64,000 bases of DNA from Ornithinimicrobium cryptoxanthini (GCF_023923205.1 NZ_CP099490.1:2294001-2358000); one strand, 5' to 3'. Shown: positions 16,799 to 26,442, counted from the first letter of the stretch. The notes: generated by a model from the sequence alone, not told the origin. Numbers and translations: made by a program.

Positions 16799-16804
16799 AC
16801 GCTA
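16799..16804 (-). promoter_or_regulatory. -10 hexamer of HIT-phoH-ybeY operon
   Basis: TAGCGT on the minus strand, ending 7 nt from the ATG, with no ribosome binding site between. Confidence 0.4.
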
Positions 16805-16852
16805 CTGGCCGCCAGTGGTGCGGGTCGACGGGAGGGCTCGCGGACAGGGGTG

Positions 16853-18214
16853 TCAGGCCGGGCGGGAGCGGGCCGACGTGGCGACCGCTGCCATCCCGGC
16901 CAGGACCGAGGCAGCCGCGACGGCGAGGAAGGCGGCCTGCATCGATCCGGCATACAGCGCGGTGAAGACGGCGCCGACGGCGGCGAGCGCCACCGCTGAC
17001 GCGAGCGCCTCGCTGACCTGCAGGGAGGAGGAGTTGCGGCCGAGCTCCTCAGGGGTGGACAGGCGCATGGTCATCAGAGAGGTCGTCGGATAGGCCAGCC
17101 CGACGCCGCCCTGGGTGATGCCCCAGATCACCAGGAGGGTCCAGCCGGGCCAGCCGAGGCCGACGGCGGTGAACAGCAGTCCCGTCCCGAGCAGGATGAC
17201 CGAGCAGCCGACCACCATGACCCGCGCCCGGTCGACCGAGCCGCCCAACCGTCCCTGCAGCCAGGAACCGCCAGCCCAGGTGACCGCGCCGACAGCCAGG
17301 GCACCACCAGCCTGGGCCGGGCTGTAGCCGTGCAGGTCCTGCAGCAGCAGCGGCAGATAGGCCTCAGTGGCCATGAACGAGGCCCCGATCGCGCCGCGAG
17401 CGGAGATCACCGACGGCAGTCCCCTGCCGAGGGTGAGAGTGCCAGGAGGCAGCAGCCGCCAGGCGGCGACCCCGAGCGCGATCGCGAACGGCAGGCCGAT
17501 CAGCACGTCCCGCCCGGAGATCGCCTCACCACCGAGGTTCAGCACCCCGACGCTCAGGGCCGCCAGCACCGCCCAGAAGATGGTGGACACTCCGAGATGG
17601 GCAGCGTCCTCGCTGGGCTCGGTGCGTCCGAGCGCGGGCAGCAGGACGGCCATGCTGAGCAGGACCAACGGCGCCACCCCGAGGAAGACCCAGCGCCACC
17701 CCACGTGCTCGACCACGACCCCGGTCAGCACGGGGCCGAGCAGGCCCGGCACGACCCAGGCCGCCGCGAGCAGGGAGAACATCTGCGGCCTCAGCTCGTC
17801 CGGGATCCCCTGCGCGATGACGACATAGATGGCGACGATGGCCATCCCGCTGCCGAGGCCCTGCAGGCCGCGGGCTGTCACGAAGAGCTCCATGCTGGGG
17901 CTGAGCCCGGCCGCGAGCAGCCCGGTGGCAAACGTGGCGGCTCCCGCGATCAGGACCGCGCGCGGGCCGGACCGGTCTGACCACCACCCGCCCAGGATCA
18001 TGCCGATGACGCTGGCGGCGATGGTCGCGCTGAAGGCCAGGGCATAGAGACCGAGTCCGTCGAGGGCCCGGGCCACGGTGGGCATGGCGGTGCCGACAGC
18101 GATGTATTCCACCGCGAACAGCGAGATCAGAGCCGTGCTGCCGATCGCGATCTGTCGCAGCTCTGGAGCGAACAGTGAAGAGGGCAGTGCCTCGTCGGGC
18201 AGCGTCACGCCCAT
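16853..18214 (-). CDS. MFS transporter (14-helix-like drug/metabolite exporter type)
   Basis: 453 residues and roughly 12-14 hydrophobic segments. The MFS loop motif appears as GGWWSDRSGPRAVLI near residue 75, and GSGMAIVAIYVVI and GPVLTGVVVEHVGWRWVFLG match the motif C and following region typical of DHA-type exporters. It probably uses the proton gradient to export a small molecule that cannot be named from sequence. The ATG overlaps the 3' end of rsmE by ten bases, so it is likely co-transcribed with dnaJ-rsmE, although functionally it does not belong to that block. Confidence 0.85.
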   Translation of the reverse strand: MGVTLPDEALPSSLFAPELRQIAIGSTALISLFAVEYIAVGTAMPTVARALDGLGLYALAFSATIAASVIGMILGGWWSDRSGPRAVLIAGAATFATGLLAAGLSPSMELFVTARGLQGLGSGMAIVAIYVVIAQGIPDELRPQMFSLLAAAWVVPGLLGPVLTGVVVEHVGWRWVFLGVAPLVLLSMAVLLPALGRTEPSEDAAHLGVSTIFWAVLAALSVGVLNLGGEAISGRDVLIGLPFAIALGVAAWRLLPPGTLTLGRGLPSVISARGAIGASFMATEAYLPLLLQDLHGYSPAQAGGALAVGAVTWAGGSWLQGRLGGSVDRARVMVVGCSVILLGTGLLFTAVGLGWPGWTLLVIWGITQGGVGLAYPTTSLMTMRLSTPEELGRNSSSLQVSEALASAVALAAVGAVFTALYAGSMQAAFLAVAAASVLAGMAAVATSARSRPA

Positions 18215-18948
18215 CGGGACCGGCCGCTGAGCAGCGCCAGCGCGGCGGATCCGGCGGTCGAGGTGCGCAGCACGGTGTCGCCCAGGCGCACCGTGCGGGC
18301 CCCGGCGTCGACCAGAGCCTGCGTCTCCTCCGGGCTGATGCCACCCTCCGGCCCCACGACCAGCAGCACCTCGCCCTCGACCGGCAGCTCTGCGGAGGCG
18401 AGGGGCTCGTGCGCCTCCTCGTGCAGGACGAGTGCCAGGTCGGCTGCCCGGACCCGTTCAAGGAGGGTGGACTGGTGGGCGAGCTCGGCGAGGACGGGCA
18501 CCCTGGCGCGCCGGGCCTGCTTGGTCGCGGCCAGGAGCGTGCGCTCCCACTTGGCGTGGGCCTTGGCGGTCCGCTCGCCGCGCCAGACGACGACGCTGCG
18601 CGACGCCGCCCAGGGGATCACCTCGTCCACGCCGAGCTCGGTGGCCACCTCGATCGCCAGGAGATCGCGGTCGCCCTTGGCGAGCGCCTGCACGAGGGTG
18701 AATCGGGGCTGCGGCACGGGCTCGTCGGTCAGCTCCTCGACGACGAGATCGAGCTCGCCCCTGCCGACGACGTGGACCCGGCCGCGGGCGACCCGACCGG
18801 AGCCGTCCGCCACAAGGAGCTGCTCACCGGGGGCGAGCCTGGTGACCGTGGCGGCGTGCCGCCCCTCGGGGCCGTCCAGCACGACCACGTCGCCCGGAGC
18901 ACGTCCCTCGAGCGCCCGGGCGCCCACGAAGAACAGGGGGGCGCTCAC
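18205..18948 (-). CDS. rsmE: 16S rRNA (uracil-N3-)-methyltransferase RsmE
   Basis: 247 residues. The N-terminal PUA-like region is followed by the SPOUT knot motifs LVVGPEGGISPEE and VRLGDTVLRTSTAGSAAL, which bind S-adenosylmethionine. RsmE methylates U1498 of 16S rRNA (E. coli numbering) in the assembled 30S subunit. Its start overlaps the dnaJ stop (GTGA-type four-base overlap). Placement after hrcA-dnaJ is the normal actinobacterial order. Confidence 0.94.
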   Translation of the reverse strand: MSAPLFFVGARALEGRAPGDVVVLDGPEGRHAATVTRLAPGEQLLVADGSGRVARGRVHVVGRGELDLVVEELTDEPVPQPRFTLVQALAKGDRDLLAIEVATELGVDEVIPWAASRSVVVWRGERTAKAHAKWERTLLAATKQARRARVPVLAELAHQSTLLERVRAADLALVLHEEAHEPLASAELPVEGEVLLVVGPEGGISPEETQALVDAGARTVRLGDTVLRTSTAGSAALALLSGRSRWA

Positions 18949-20066
18949 CTCGCGGAGAAGGCTTCCTTGAGCTTGCCGAAGATGCCGGAGCTGGCCGGGG
19001 CCATGCGACCCACGGGCTGGGACTCGCCCCGCTCCTCGGCCAGCTGGGCCAGGAGCTCACGCTGGCGGTCATCGAGCTTGGTGGGCACCCGGACATCGAG
19101 GTGGACGATGAGGTCGCCACGGCCCGTGCCCCGCAGGTGAGTCACGCCCTGGTCGTCCAGGGTGATGGTGTCCTGTGCCTGGCTGCCGGGCCTGAGGTCC
19201 ACCTCGGTCGGCCCGTCGAAGGTGTCCACGATCAGGGTGGCCCCGAGGGCAGCGGCGGTCATCGGCACCTCGACCGAGCAGTGCAGGTCGTCGCCGCGCC
19301 GACGGAACGTGTCGTGCGGGCGCACGGCGATCTCGACATAGAGGTCACCGGCCTCGCCACCCCCGGGGCCGACCTCGCCCTCGCCTGAGAGCTGGATGCG
19401 GGTCCCGGAGTCGACGCCCGCCGGCACGCGCAGGGTCAGGTCACGACGGGCGCGGATCCGCCCCTCCCCGGCACAGTCGACGCACGGTTGCTCGATGAGC
19501 TCGCCGAAGCCGCGGCACTCGTGACACGGCCGCGTGGTCATCACCTGGCCGAGGAAGGAGCGCTGCACGGACTGGACCTCGCCGCGACCGCCACAGGTCA
19601 GGCAGGTGCGGGTGCCGGTGCCGGGCTGGCTGCCCGCACCCTCGCACGTGGAGCAGCGACCGGCGGTGTCGATGACCAGGGTCTCCTGCCCGCCAAAGAC
19701 GGCTGTCTTGAGGTCGATGTCCAGGCGGACCAGGGCATCCTGTCCGCGCTGGACCCGTGAGCGCGGCCCGCGGGACCCGGCTGCGGCACCACCGAAGAAC
19801 GCGTCCATGATGTCGCTGAAGCTGAACCCCTGGCCAAAGCCCTGGCTCGCCCCGGCATACGGGTCCTGACCACGGTCGTAGGCCGCGCGCTTGGTCGCGT
19901 CGGAGAGCACGTCATACGCCTGGCTCACCTTCTTGAACTCGACCTCCGCCTCCGGGCCGGGGTTGACGTCAGGGTGCAGCTCGCGGGCCTTCTTGCGGTA
20001 GGCGCGCTTGATGTCCTGCGCGGCCGCGTCACGCGACACGCCCAGGTCGGCGTAGTAGTCGTTCAC
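18945..20066 (-). CDS. dnaJ: Chaperone DnaJ (DnaJ2-type)
   Basis: 373 residues. The J domain has HPD at 31-33. A Gly/Phe-rich region follows, then four zinc-finger repeats (CSTCEGAG, CLTCGGRG, CHECRGFG, CVDCAGEG) and the two C-terminal substrate-binding domains. It delivers unfolded clients to DnaK and stimulates its ATPase. It follows hrcA by 13 bp and should be controlled by the CIRCE operator in front of hrcA. Actinobacteria usually have a second dnaJ beside dnaK-grpE; this is the hrcA-linked copy. Confidence 0.96.
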   Translation of the reverse strand: MNDYYADLGVSRDAAAQDIKRAYRKKARELHPDVNPGPEAEVEFKKVSQAYDVLSDATKRAAYDRGQDPYAGASQGFGQGFSFSDIMDAFFGGAAAGSRGPRSRVQRGQDALVRLDIDLKTAVFGGQETLVIDTAGRCSTCEGAGSQPGTGTRTCLTCGGRGEVQSVQRSFLGQVMTTRPCHECRGFGELIEQPCVDCAGEGRIRARRDLTLRVPAGVDSGTRIQLSGEGEVGPGGGEAGDLYVEIAVRPHDTFRRRGDDLHCSVEVPMTAAALGATLIVDTFDGPTEVDLRPGSQAQDTITLDDQGVTHLRGTGRGDLIVHLDVRVPTKLDDRQRELLAQLAEERGESQPVGRMAPASSGIFGKLKEAFSAR

Positions 20067-20079
20067 TGCAAAAACCTCT

Positions 20080-21108
20080 CTAGCTGTCCAGGATCTCGGA
20101 CACGTAGTGCGCTACAGCCCGCACCGACGCCATCGTCGTGGGGTAGTCCATCCGCGTCGGCCCGACCACACCCAGGCCTCCGGCGCTGCCATAGGTGGTC
20201 GTCACCACCGACGTCGACTGGAAGCCTTCATAGGTGTTCTCGGCACCGATGCTGACGGCCACGGCCTCCTCGTCAATGAGGGTGGCCATGTTGGACATCA
20301 ACTTCAAAAGCACCACATGTTCTTCCAGGGCCTCCAAAACGGGGCCGATGGAGAGGGGGAAGTCGGTGACCACCCTGGCCAGGTTGGCCGTGCCAGCCAG
20401 GACCACGCGCTCCTCAGTCTGCGCCGACAGGGCCTCTCCGAGCGAATCGACGACAGCCTGCGCCACCACCTTGTCCCCCTCCACGATGCCGTCCATGGCC
20501 GCCGCCAGCAGGGCCGGCACGTCGGGCAGGGGACGCCCGGCGGCCACCGTGTTGAGCACGGTGCGCACCTCCCGGACGGTCTGCTCGCCCCGCAGGTCGC
20601 TCAGGTCACGGCCCACGTCAACCACCCGCTGCTCGACCCGGCCGGTGTTGACGATCAGGACGACCATCAGCCGGGTGCCGCCCACGGGCACCAGCTCGAT
20701 GTGGCGCACGGAAGAGCGGGCGAGCGAGGGATATTGCATGACGGCGACCTGGTTGGTCAGCGAGGCGAGCAGCCGCACCGACCGGTCCACGACGTCGTTG
20801 AGGTCGACGGCGCCGGCGAGGAACTCCTGGATCGCGGTGCGCTCGGCCCTGGTCATCGGCTTGATGGCGGCCAGCCGGTCGACGAAGACGCGGTAGCCGG
20901 CGTCGGTCGGGATCCGTCCGGCGCTGGTGTGCGGCGCGGCGATCAGACCCTCGTCCTCGAGCTGGGCCATGTCGTTGCGCACCGTGGCAGCGGAGACGCC
21001 AAGCTGGTGCCGCTCCAGCAGTGACTTCGAGCCCACCGGCTCCGAGGTCCGCACATAGTCCTGGACGATGGCACGCAGGACTGTGAGCCGTCGCTCGTCA
21101 CTGCTCAT
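20080..21108 (-). CDS. hrcA: Heat-inducible transcription repressor HrcA
   Basis: 342 residues. The N-terminal winged helix ([20 protein letters not shown] and [20 protein letters not shown]) is intact, followed by the GAF-like dimerisation domain. HrcA binds CIRCE to repress chaperone genes and is stabilised by GroEL. The ATG at 21108 is chosen because the winged helix starts there and a GAGGAGGAG ribosome binding site lies 6-15 nt upstream; the frame stays open well beyond but has no conserved sequence. dnaJ follows in the same transcript. Confidence 0.95.
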   Translation of the reverse strand: MSSDERRLTVLRAIVQDYVRTSEPVGSKSLLERHQLGVSAATVRNDMAQLEDEGLIAAPHTSAGRIPTDAGYRVFVDRLAAIKPMTRAERTAIQEFLAGAVDLNDVVDRSVRLLASLTNQVAVMQYPSLARSSVRHIELVPVGGTRLMVVLIVNTGRVEQRVVDVGRDLSDLRGEQTVREVRTVLNTVAAGRPLPDVPALLAAAMDGIVEGDKVVAQAVVDSLGEALSAQTEERVVLAGTANLARVVTDFPLSIGPVLEALEEHVVLLKLMSNMATLIDEEAVAVSIGAENTYEGFQSTSVVTTTYGSAGGLGVVGPTRMDYPTTMASVRAVAHYVSEILDS

Positions 21109-21132
21109 CCCGGTCTCCTCCTCCGACACTCC

Positions 21133-21159
21133 CTGGCACTCGTATGGGCCGAGTGCCAG
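21133..21159. promoter_or_regulatory. CIRCE operator upstream of hrcA
   Basis: CTGGCACTC (21133-21141), 9-nt spacer, GAGTGCCAG (21151-21159): a perfect 9-9-9 inverted repeat matching CIRCE (TTAGCACTC-N9-GAGTGCTAA) except at the outer two bases of each arm. It lies 25 nt before the hrcA start, as expected for autoregulation. Confidence 0.93.
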
Positions 21160-21317
21160 TCTAGCGCCGTGGGGCACACGTGCCTGCCGTGCTGGTGCCT
21201 GACGGAAGTTGCCGCAGGTCACGATCGGGTCACGACGGGACTGATCGCTGCGTTCGCCACGACCCTGTGCGGTATCAATGGCGCAAGGGTCCTTCAGAGT
21301 CTGTGAGGCGGGTGGGC

Positions 21318-22469
21318 ATGACGGCACGAAGGCGGGGTCGAGGGCTGCTCGTGGCCCTGGCGAGCCTGTTGGCACTGGCGCTCGCGGCCGGGGTCGGCTG
21401 GTGGGCGGCCAGGGCCACCCTGGAGCCGCAGACACCCGAGTCGGCCGCGACGGCACCGGATGTCGTGTGGGCGGAGGCGACGACCTCGAGCGTGGGTCGG
21501 TCACTGCCGTTGTCGACGACGCTGCGCCAGCCAGCTCGCACCGTGGCCTCAAACGCCCTGCCGGGTGTCGTGCTGTCCACTGCTCCGGGTGAGGTGGAGC
21601 AGGGATCCACGGTCTATGTCGTGGCCGGCACCCCGGTGCGGGTCGTGGAGGGCCAGGTCCCGTTCTATCGCGATCTGACCCGGGGCACGGAGGGTGAGGA
21701 CGTCGCGCAGCTGCAGCAGGTCCTGGTCGACCTGGGCCACCTGGACGGGGAGGCCGACGGAGACTTCGGCTGGCGCACCGAGCGCGCGGTCAAGGCGTGG
21801 CAGAAGGAGCTCGGTCAGCGGCAGACAGGCACCATCCCGCTGGGTGAGCTAGTGGCGGTCGACCAGCTGCCGACCGTCATCCAGCTCGGCGAGACAATCG
21901 TGCGCGGTGCGACCCTCGGCGGCGGCGAGGAGGCGGTGCTGGCCCCCACCGGCGAGCAGCAGTTCGTCGTGGTCGTCACCCAGGACCAGGCCCGGATGAT
22001 CCCCGCCGAGGCGACGGTGCAGGTCACCTGGCAGGAGCAGACCTGGCAGGCGGTCATCACCAGCTCGGAGCAGGACGACTTCGGCAACACCGAACTGTCC
22101 CTGTCCGCACCCGATGGCGGTCCCGTCTGCGGCGACGCGTGCGACACGCTGCCCGGCGATGCCCAGGTGACCCTGCGGTCCGAGATCGTCATCGTGCCCC
22201 GCATCGAGGGCACCGCGGTGCCCGCCGCAGCGGTGCACACCCGGGCCGACGGGTCGGCATACGTCATCACCGAGTCCGGCGAGACCGAGGTGACCGTGCG
22301 CGGCTCCGGGGGTGGTGTCGCGATCGTGGACGGCATCGAGGTCGGCACCCGCGTCCAGGCGCTGTCCGGCGCTCCTGGCGCCCCCGCACCTGCTCCGCAG
22401 CCCGCGCCGCAGGACACGGTGCCACCCGCGGACGAGGGCGGCGACGAGGCCCCCACGACGGAGGGCTGA
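21318..22469 (+). CDS. Periplasmic adaptor-like protein with peptidoglycan-binding domain (ABC exporter cassette)
   Basis: 383 residues. A single N-terminal hydrophobic segment (about 11-30) anchors it. A peptidoglycan-binding-1 domain covers about residues 115-165 ([17 protein letters not shown] and [17 protein letters not shown]), followed by a beta-rich HlyD/MacA-like region and a proline-rich acidic C-terminal tail. With the next two genes it forms a MacAB-like export cassette in a Gram-positive setting, where the PG-binding domain may reach into the wall. The ATG at 21318 fits the anchor; a GTG at 21303 is also possible. The substrate is unknown. Confidence 0.82.
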   Translation: MTARRRGRGLLVALASLLALALAAGVGWWAARATLEPQTPESAATAPDVVWAEATTSSVGRSLPLSTTLRQPARTVASNALPGVVLSTAPGEVEQGSTVYVVAGTPVRVVEGQVPFYRDLTRGTEGEDVAQLQQVLVDLGHLDGEADGDFGWRTERAVKAWQKELGQRQTGTIPLGELVAVDQLPTVIQLGETIVRGATLGGGEEAVLAPTGEQQFVVVVTQDQARMIPAEATVQVTWQEQTWQAVITSSEQDDFGNTELSLSAPDGGPVCGDACDTLPGDAQVTLRSEIVIVPRIEGTAVPAAAVHTRADGSAYVITESGETEVTVRGSGGGVAIVDGIEVGTRVQALSGAPGAPAPAPQPAPQDTVPPADEGGDEAPTTEG

Positions 22470-22470
22470 G

Positions 22471-23127
22471 GTGCTCGCGGTGCGGGACCTGTCCTTCGCC
22501 TACACCCGCGGTGGTGAGGAGCTGTTTGACGGCCTGACCCATGAGTTCACCCCCGGCAAGGTGACCGCGGTGACCGGGCCGTCGGGGCGCGGCAAGTCGA
22601 CGCTGCTCTATGTCCTGGGCCTGATGCTCACCCCTTCCCGCGGCGAGGTGATCCTCGCCGGGGAGCCCGTCAGCCGCGCCTCCGACACCGTGCGCTCCCG
22701 CCTGCGTGCAGCCGAGATCGGGTTCGTCTTCCAGGACGCCGCGCTCGATGCCTCCCGCATCGTCCTGGACTCGGTGATCGAGCCGGCGCTGTATGCCGGA
22801 TGGTCGCCTCGGCGCGCTCGTGCCCGTGGCCGGGAGCTGCTGGAGCAGATGGGTGTGGCCGCCCGCGCCGACCACAAGCCCGGTGAGATCTCCGGTGGTC
22901 AGGCCCAGCGGGTCGCGGTGTGCCGGGCCCTGGTGACCGATCCGGCCGTGGTCCTGGCCGACGAGCCCACCGGCAACCTGGACCGAGGCAACGCTGAGGG
23001 TGTGCTCGCTGCGCTGACGCGTGCGACGAGCCACGGCCGGGACGGGGACGGTTCCGGCCGGACCGTGGTCATCGCCACCCACGACCCGTTCGTGCTGGAG
23101 CACGCCGACGAGGTGCTTGCCCTATGA
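22471..23127 (+). CDS. ABC transporter ATP-binding protein (MacB/LolD type)
   Basis: 218 residues from a GTG just one base after the adaptor stop. Walker A is GPSGRGKS, the Q-loop follows in GFVFQDAALD, the signature is the variant ISGGQAQR and Walker B is VLADEPTGNLD, the wording typical of the MacB/LolD/FtsE group that works with FtsX-type permeases. It should energise a mechanotransmission-type exporter together with the neighbours on both sides. Confidence 0.88.
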   Translation: MLAVRDLSFAYTRGGEELFDGLTHEFTPGKVTAVTGPSGRGKSTLLYVLGLMLTPSRGEVILAGEPVSRASDTVRSRLRAAEIGFVFQDAALDASRIVLDSVIEPALYAGWSPRRARARGRELLEQMGVAARADHKPGEISGGQAQRVAVCRALVTDPAVVLADEPTGNLDRGNAEGVLAALTRATSHGRDGDGSGRTVVIATHDPFVLEHADEVLAL

Positions 23128-23166
23128 AGTGGGCATCGCGCGGTGGGGCATCGTGAGGTGGGCACC

Positions 23167-24267
23167 GTGAGGTTCCTGTCCCTGGTCCGGGAGTCGCTCT
23201 CGACAGCCTGGGCCAACAAGGTGCCCACGGCACTGGTCGCCCTGCTGGTCGCCATCATGTGCGCAGCCACCCTGGCCACCGTCGGGCGCACCGCTGCCGC
23301 CGAGCAGCAGGTGGCCGACCGTCTGGACGCCGCCGGCTCCCGCCTGCTCGTCGTGACCGACACACGGGGCGGGGAGCTCATCACCCCGGCCGTGGTCCAG
23401 CTGTCACAGGAGCTGTCCGTCAGCGAACGGGCAGTCGGCGTGCAGATCCCGGTCGATGTCGTCAACAAGGTGGTCGGCCCAGGAGGCACCCGCGTGCCCG
23501 CCTGGACGGTCGACGGCGACCTCACCGACGTGCTGACGCTCACCGCCGGGCGCTGGCCGGGACCGGGCGAGGCCCTCGTCGCCGAGCGGGCCCAGCAGAC
23601 CCTGGGGATGGATGACCCGGTGGGCGCAGTCCAGTTGGCCTCGTCGACGCAGGTCGGTGACTTCTCCGTCGTGGGTTCCTTCACTCCCAAGGAGCCGTTC
23701 GGTGCGTATGCCGCGGGGCTGGTGATCGCGGCTCAGCCCGGCGCCCCGTCGGACTCGCTCTATGTCGTGGTCACCGACTCTGCCGTGGCCTCCGCGGCCC
23801 AGTCGGCGGTGATCGGCCTCGTCGCCCCGCCGGAGTTCGACTCCATCGCGATCCAGTCTCCGGTGGCCCTGGCTGAGCTGCAGGCCGAGGTCGCCGCTGA
23901 CCTGGGGACCTTCGGCCGCACCCTGCTGCTGGGCGTGCTCGGCGCCGGCGCCTTCCTGGTCGCGATCGTGGTGCTGGCCGACGTGCTGGTCCGCCGCAAG
24001 GACCTCGGCCGCCGCCGGGCCCTGGGCGCCACCCGCGGCGCGATCGTGGCGATGGTGATGGGGCGCACCCTGCTGCCTGCGCTGCTCGGAGCGGCGATCG
24101 GCGTGGGCGCCGGCCTGTGGCTGGCAGCACGGCTCGCCGCCGTCCCACCGTGGCAGTTCACTGCCGGCACCGCGATCCTGGCCGTGCTCGCGGCGGTCGC
24201 GAGCGCCATACTCCCTGCCTTGTATGCCGCCACCCGCGACCCCGTGCGAGTCCTGCGCACCCCCTGA
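23167..24267 (+). CDS. FtsX/MacB-type ABC permease
   Basis: 366 residues from the GTG at 23167 (MRFLSLVRES), preceded by GAGGTGGG; in-frame GTGs at 23143 and 23158 give longer forms. One transmembrane helix at about 20-38, a large extracytoplasmic domain, then three helices from about 245 to the end with DVLVRRKDLGRRRALGATRG between, the standard MacB/FtsX plan. Third gene of the cassette. It ends 24 bp before the left end of the insertion sequence, so the IS has not disrupted it. Confidence 0.87.
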   Translation: MRFLSLVRESLSTAWANKVPTALVALLVAIMCAATLATVGRTAAAEQQVADRLDAAGSRLLVVTDTRGGELITPAVVQLSQELSVSERAVGVQIPVDVVNKVVGPGGTRVPAWTVDGDLTDVLTLTAGRWPGPGEALVAERAQQTLGMDDPVGAVQLASSTQVGDFSVVGSFTPKEPFGAYAAGLVIAAQPGAPSDSLYVVVTDSAVASAAQSAVIGLVAPPEFDSIAIQSPVALAELQAEVAADLGTFGRTLLLGVLGAGAFLVAIVVLADVLVRRKDLGRRRALGATRGAIVAMVMGRTLLPALLGAAIGVGAGLWLAARLAAVPPWQFTAGTAILAVLAAVASAILPALYAATRDPVRVLRTP

Positions 24268-24291
24268 CGCTGCACACACGACCCCAGTCCG

Positions 24292-25904
24292 GTGCAACTG
24301 CATGCATCCTTCACGCCGCATGGGGAGGCGAATTCAAGGGGTCTGCGCAACGGTGAGTAGTTCGGCGAGTCTAGCGGCGGGAGTCGCGAAGCCGAGTGTT
24401 TTGCGGGGTCGGGTGTTCAGGAGGTCCTGGGCGTCACGGACTTCTTCGTCGGTGACCTTGGCGAAGTCGGTGCCTTTGGGGAAGAAGTCACGGATCAGGC
24501 CGTTGGTGTTCTCGTTGGTGCCGCGTTGCCAGGGTGAGTGCGGGTCACAGAAGTAGACCTGGCAGTCACTGGCCAGTGTGAAATCAGCGTGCTCAGCCAG
24601 CTCAGATCCTTGGTCCCAGGTGATGGTTCGGCGCAGGTCGCCCGGGAGGTCGGCGACCATCTGGATCAGGGCCTGGGTCACGGTCGGGGCGTCGTGGCGG
24701 TCCGGGAGTCGGTAGATCAGCACGTTGCGGGTGGCCCGCTCGGCCAGGGTGATCAACGCGGTGGCGCCCTTGGCACCGATGACGAGGTCTCCTTCCCAGT
24801 GGCCGGGCACGGCCCGGTCGGCCACCTCGGCAGGTCGGGCGCTGATGTGGTTGTCCTCATCGATCCAGGACCGGCTGCTGGCCTTGGGCGGCAGCTTGGA
24901 GCGGGGCTTGCGGCTCGTGCGGCCGGTGCGGGTGGCCTTGGCCACCTTCACCTCGTGACGCAGGGAGCCTTTGCCCTGGACGTACAGCGCTTGGTAGATC
25001 GTCTCGTGGGACACCCACATATCTTCCTCGTCCGGGTAGCTGAGACGCAGGTCAGCAGCGACCTGCTCGGGCGACCACCTCTTGTTCAGCCGCTCGATCA
25101 CCGCGGCTCGCAACCGCGGGCAGGACAACCGGCGGGCCTGCGGACGGGCCGCCGCGGCAGTGGCAAGGTCCTGCGCGGCCCGAGCGCGGTAGCCGGCTCG
25201 GTCAGCGAACCGGGCCAGCTCCCGACCGATCGTGGAGCGGTGCACGCCCAGCACCCTGGCGATATGGGCGTTGGTCGCGGTGGTGCCAGCCAGGTGCTGG
25301 AGCACCCCGCGCCCGGCCTGGGTCAACCGGCCCCGCTCATCGCGGTAGTCCTCATCCATAGGTACAGCAGGTACCAGGCTCGCGCGAGCCGCCGCCCGCG
25401 ACGCGCCGTCCAACCCCCCGATCCCACCGGGTTGCCCGGACCACCCCTGCGCGACGATCCACCGGTACAGGGTCGACTCGTTGATGCCGAGCGTGCGGGC
25501 GACCGCTGTCAGGCTCTTTCCCTCGGCAAGCATTCCGAACGCTTCGGCGCGACGCTGTGCACTGCTCGGCTGGCCCACCTGACCGGCCACCCGCACCGGA
25601 GCGATCAACTCCTCCCCGGCCGGGGTCAGCAAGCCCCGGGCATCGACATAACCGCCCTCAAGGAAGCCAGCCGGCAACAGCTCCGGTCGCAAGACGAGCT
25701 GGTCGGCGGCCACACCCGTGGCCCGCACCCAACGAAGCACCGACGACCGGTCCCGGGCCAAGACCCTGCCCACCTCCTCCAGAGCCATCCCAGCAGCCAC
25801 CAAACCCAGACCATACGAACGCAGCACCATGCCTCCCGGCAGATTGGTGTTGCGCTGACCCCTGAACCCAAGGGAACTCACGTGAAGGATGGGTGCAGTT
25901 GCAC
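24292..25904 (-). mobile_element. Complete IS30-family insertion sequence
   Basis: 1613 bp bounded by imperfect inverted repeats: left 24292-24315 beginning GTGCAACTGCATGCATCC, right 25881-25904 whose reverse complement begins GTGCAACTGCACCCATCC; 22 of 24 positions agree. A second block further inside is also shared (TTCAAGGGGTCTGCGCAAC on the left, TTCAGGGGTCAGCGCAAC on the right). One intact transposase fills the element. No clear target duplication is visible at the borders. The element lies between an ABC export cassette and a non-coding stretch. Confidence 0.88.
24334..25881 (-). CDS. IS30-family transposase
   Basis: 515 residues from a GTG at the edge of the right inverted repeat (an ATG 51 nt inside, at 25830, is an alternative). 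Helix-turn-helix segments occur near 115-135 (SLTAVARTLGINESTLYRWI) and 205-220 (NAHIARVLGVHRSTIGREL), followed by the IS30 RWSPEQVAADLR box and the DDE residues in GHWEGDLVIG, TWDQGSE and NENTNGLIR. The frame is intact, so the element may still be mobile. It is longer than many IS30 enzymes because of an extra N-terminal helix-turn-helix region. Confidence 0.93.
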   Translation of the reverse strand: MSSLGFRGQRNTNLPGGMVLRSYGLGLVAAGMALEEVGRVLARDRSSVLRWVRATGVAADQLVLRPELLPAGFLEGGYVDARGLLTPAGEELIAPVRVAGQVGQPSSAQRRAEAFGMLAEGKSLTAVARTLGINESTLYRWIVAQGWSGQPGGIGGLDGASRAAARASLVPAVPMDEDYRDERGRLTQAGRGVLQHLAGTTATNAHIARVLGVHRSTIGRELARFADRAGYRARAAQDLATAAAARPQARRLSCPRLRAAVIERLNKRWSPEQVAADLRLSYPDEEDMWVSHETIYQALYVQGKGSLRHEVKVAKATRTGRTSRKPRSKLPPKASSRSWIDEDNHISARPAEVADRAVPGHWEGDLVIGAKGATALITLAERATRNVLIYRLPDRHDAPTVTQALIQMVADLPGDLRRTITWDQGSELAEHADFTLASDCQVYFCDPHSPWQRGTNENTNGLIRDFFPKGTDFAKVTDEEVRDAQDLLNTRPRKTLGFATPAARLAELLTVAQTP

Positions 25905-26442
25905 GCCGCGGCAGCCTTCAGATCACCAGGTCGGCGTCCGACTGCGTGTGAGATTGGCGACACGCCGCCGCTGGGGTTAGTCCCAGAGGCGACGCACCGC
26001 TACAAATGATGTGGTTGCCCTGCCTGGTATGAGCCTGCAGGGACCCCGGCTTGTCCAGAGCCGTCACAGATGAGGTGTGGGCCCTCGCAAAGTATGAGTT
26101 TGCGAGGGCCCACTGTGTGTCCGGGGTGATGCTCCGAACGACCAATCAAGTAGTCGGTTGGCTCGCGCCACCTCAGCACAGGTGGTGGTCACCGGGACGA
26201 ACCCGGATCGCGAATCCGCGACCGTGTCTTGCGGTCAGCTTCTCGTTGCCGAGATGCGTAGGGACAGTTGTAGTCGCCTTCCCTCACGAAAGCAAGGGGT
26301 TGGGAAGGAAAAGTTCACAAACTCGGCGTGTCCTCGGCGTGTCGCGATCACGAACGCGATTGGGTGTGCAGTTCCGGCCGTATCCCCACCGTCGCCAGCG
26401 CGTCATACGAGCAGTGTCCGACCCGCTGCCTACGCTGTGGGA
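25905..26442. other. Non-coding or degenerate stretch next to the IS
   Basis: About 540 bp between the IS and DUF3097 in which I see no convincing gene; the open frames crossing it match no family and have weak codon structure. It holds a strong 15-bp hairpin (26077-26113). The base composition appears a little less GC-rich than the neighbouring genes, especially from 26250 to 26330. It could be remnant of an older insertion or a long upstream region of DUF3097. Confidence 0.5.
26077..26113. repeat. Perfect 15-bp hairpin in the non-coding stretch
   Basis: GTGGGCCCTCGCAAA (26077-26091), loop GTATGAG, then its exact reverse complement (26099-26113). It is terminator-like in strength but has no T tail, and no gene ends just before it. 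Confidence 0.8.

Noticed and set aside
21109..21552. N-terminally extended HrcA
   Set aside because: The open frame continues far upstream, but the CIRCE operator and the ribosome binding site lie before the ATG at 21108, and the upstream residues have no family match.
24289..25908. Target-site duplication of the IS30 element
   Set aside because: CCG occurs close to both ends but would need the right end to be one base longer than the left, so no clean duplication can be claimed.
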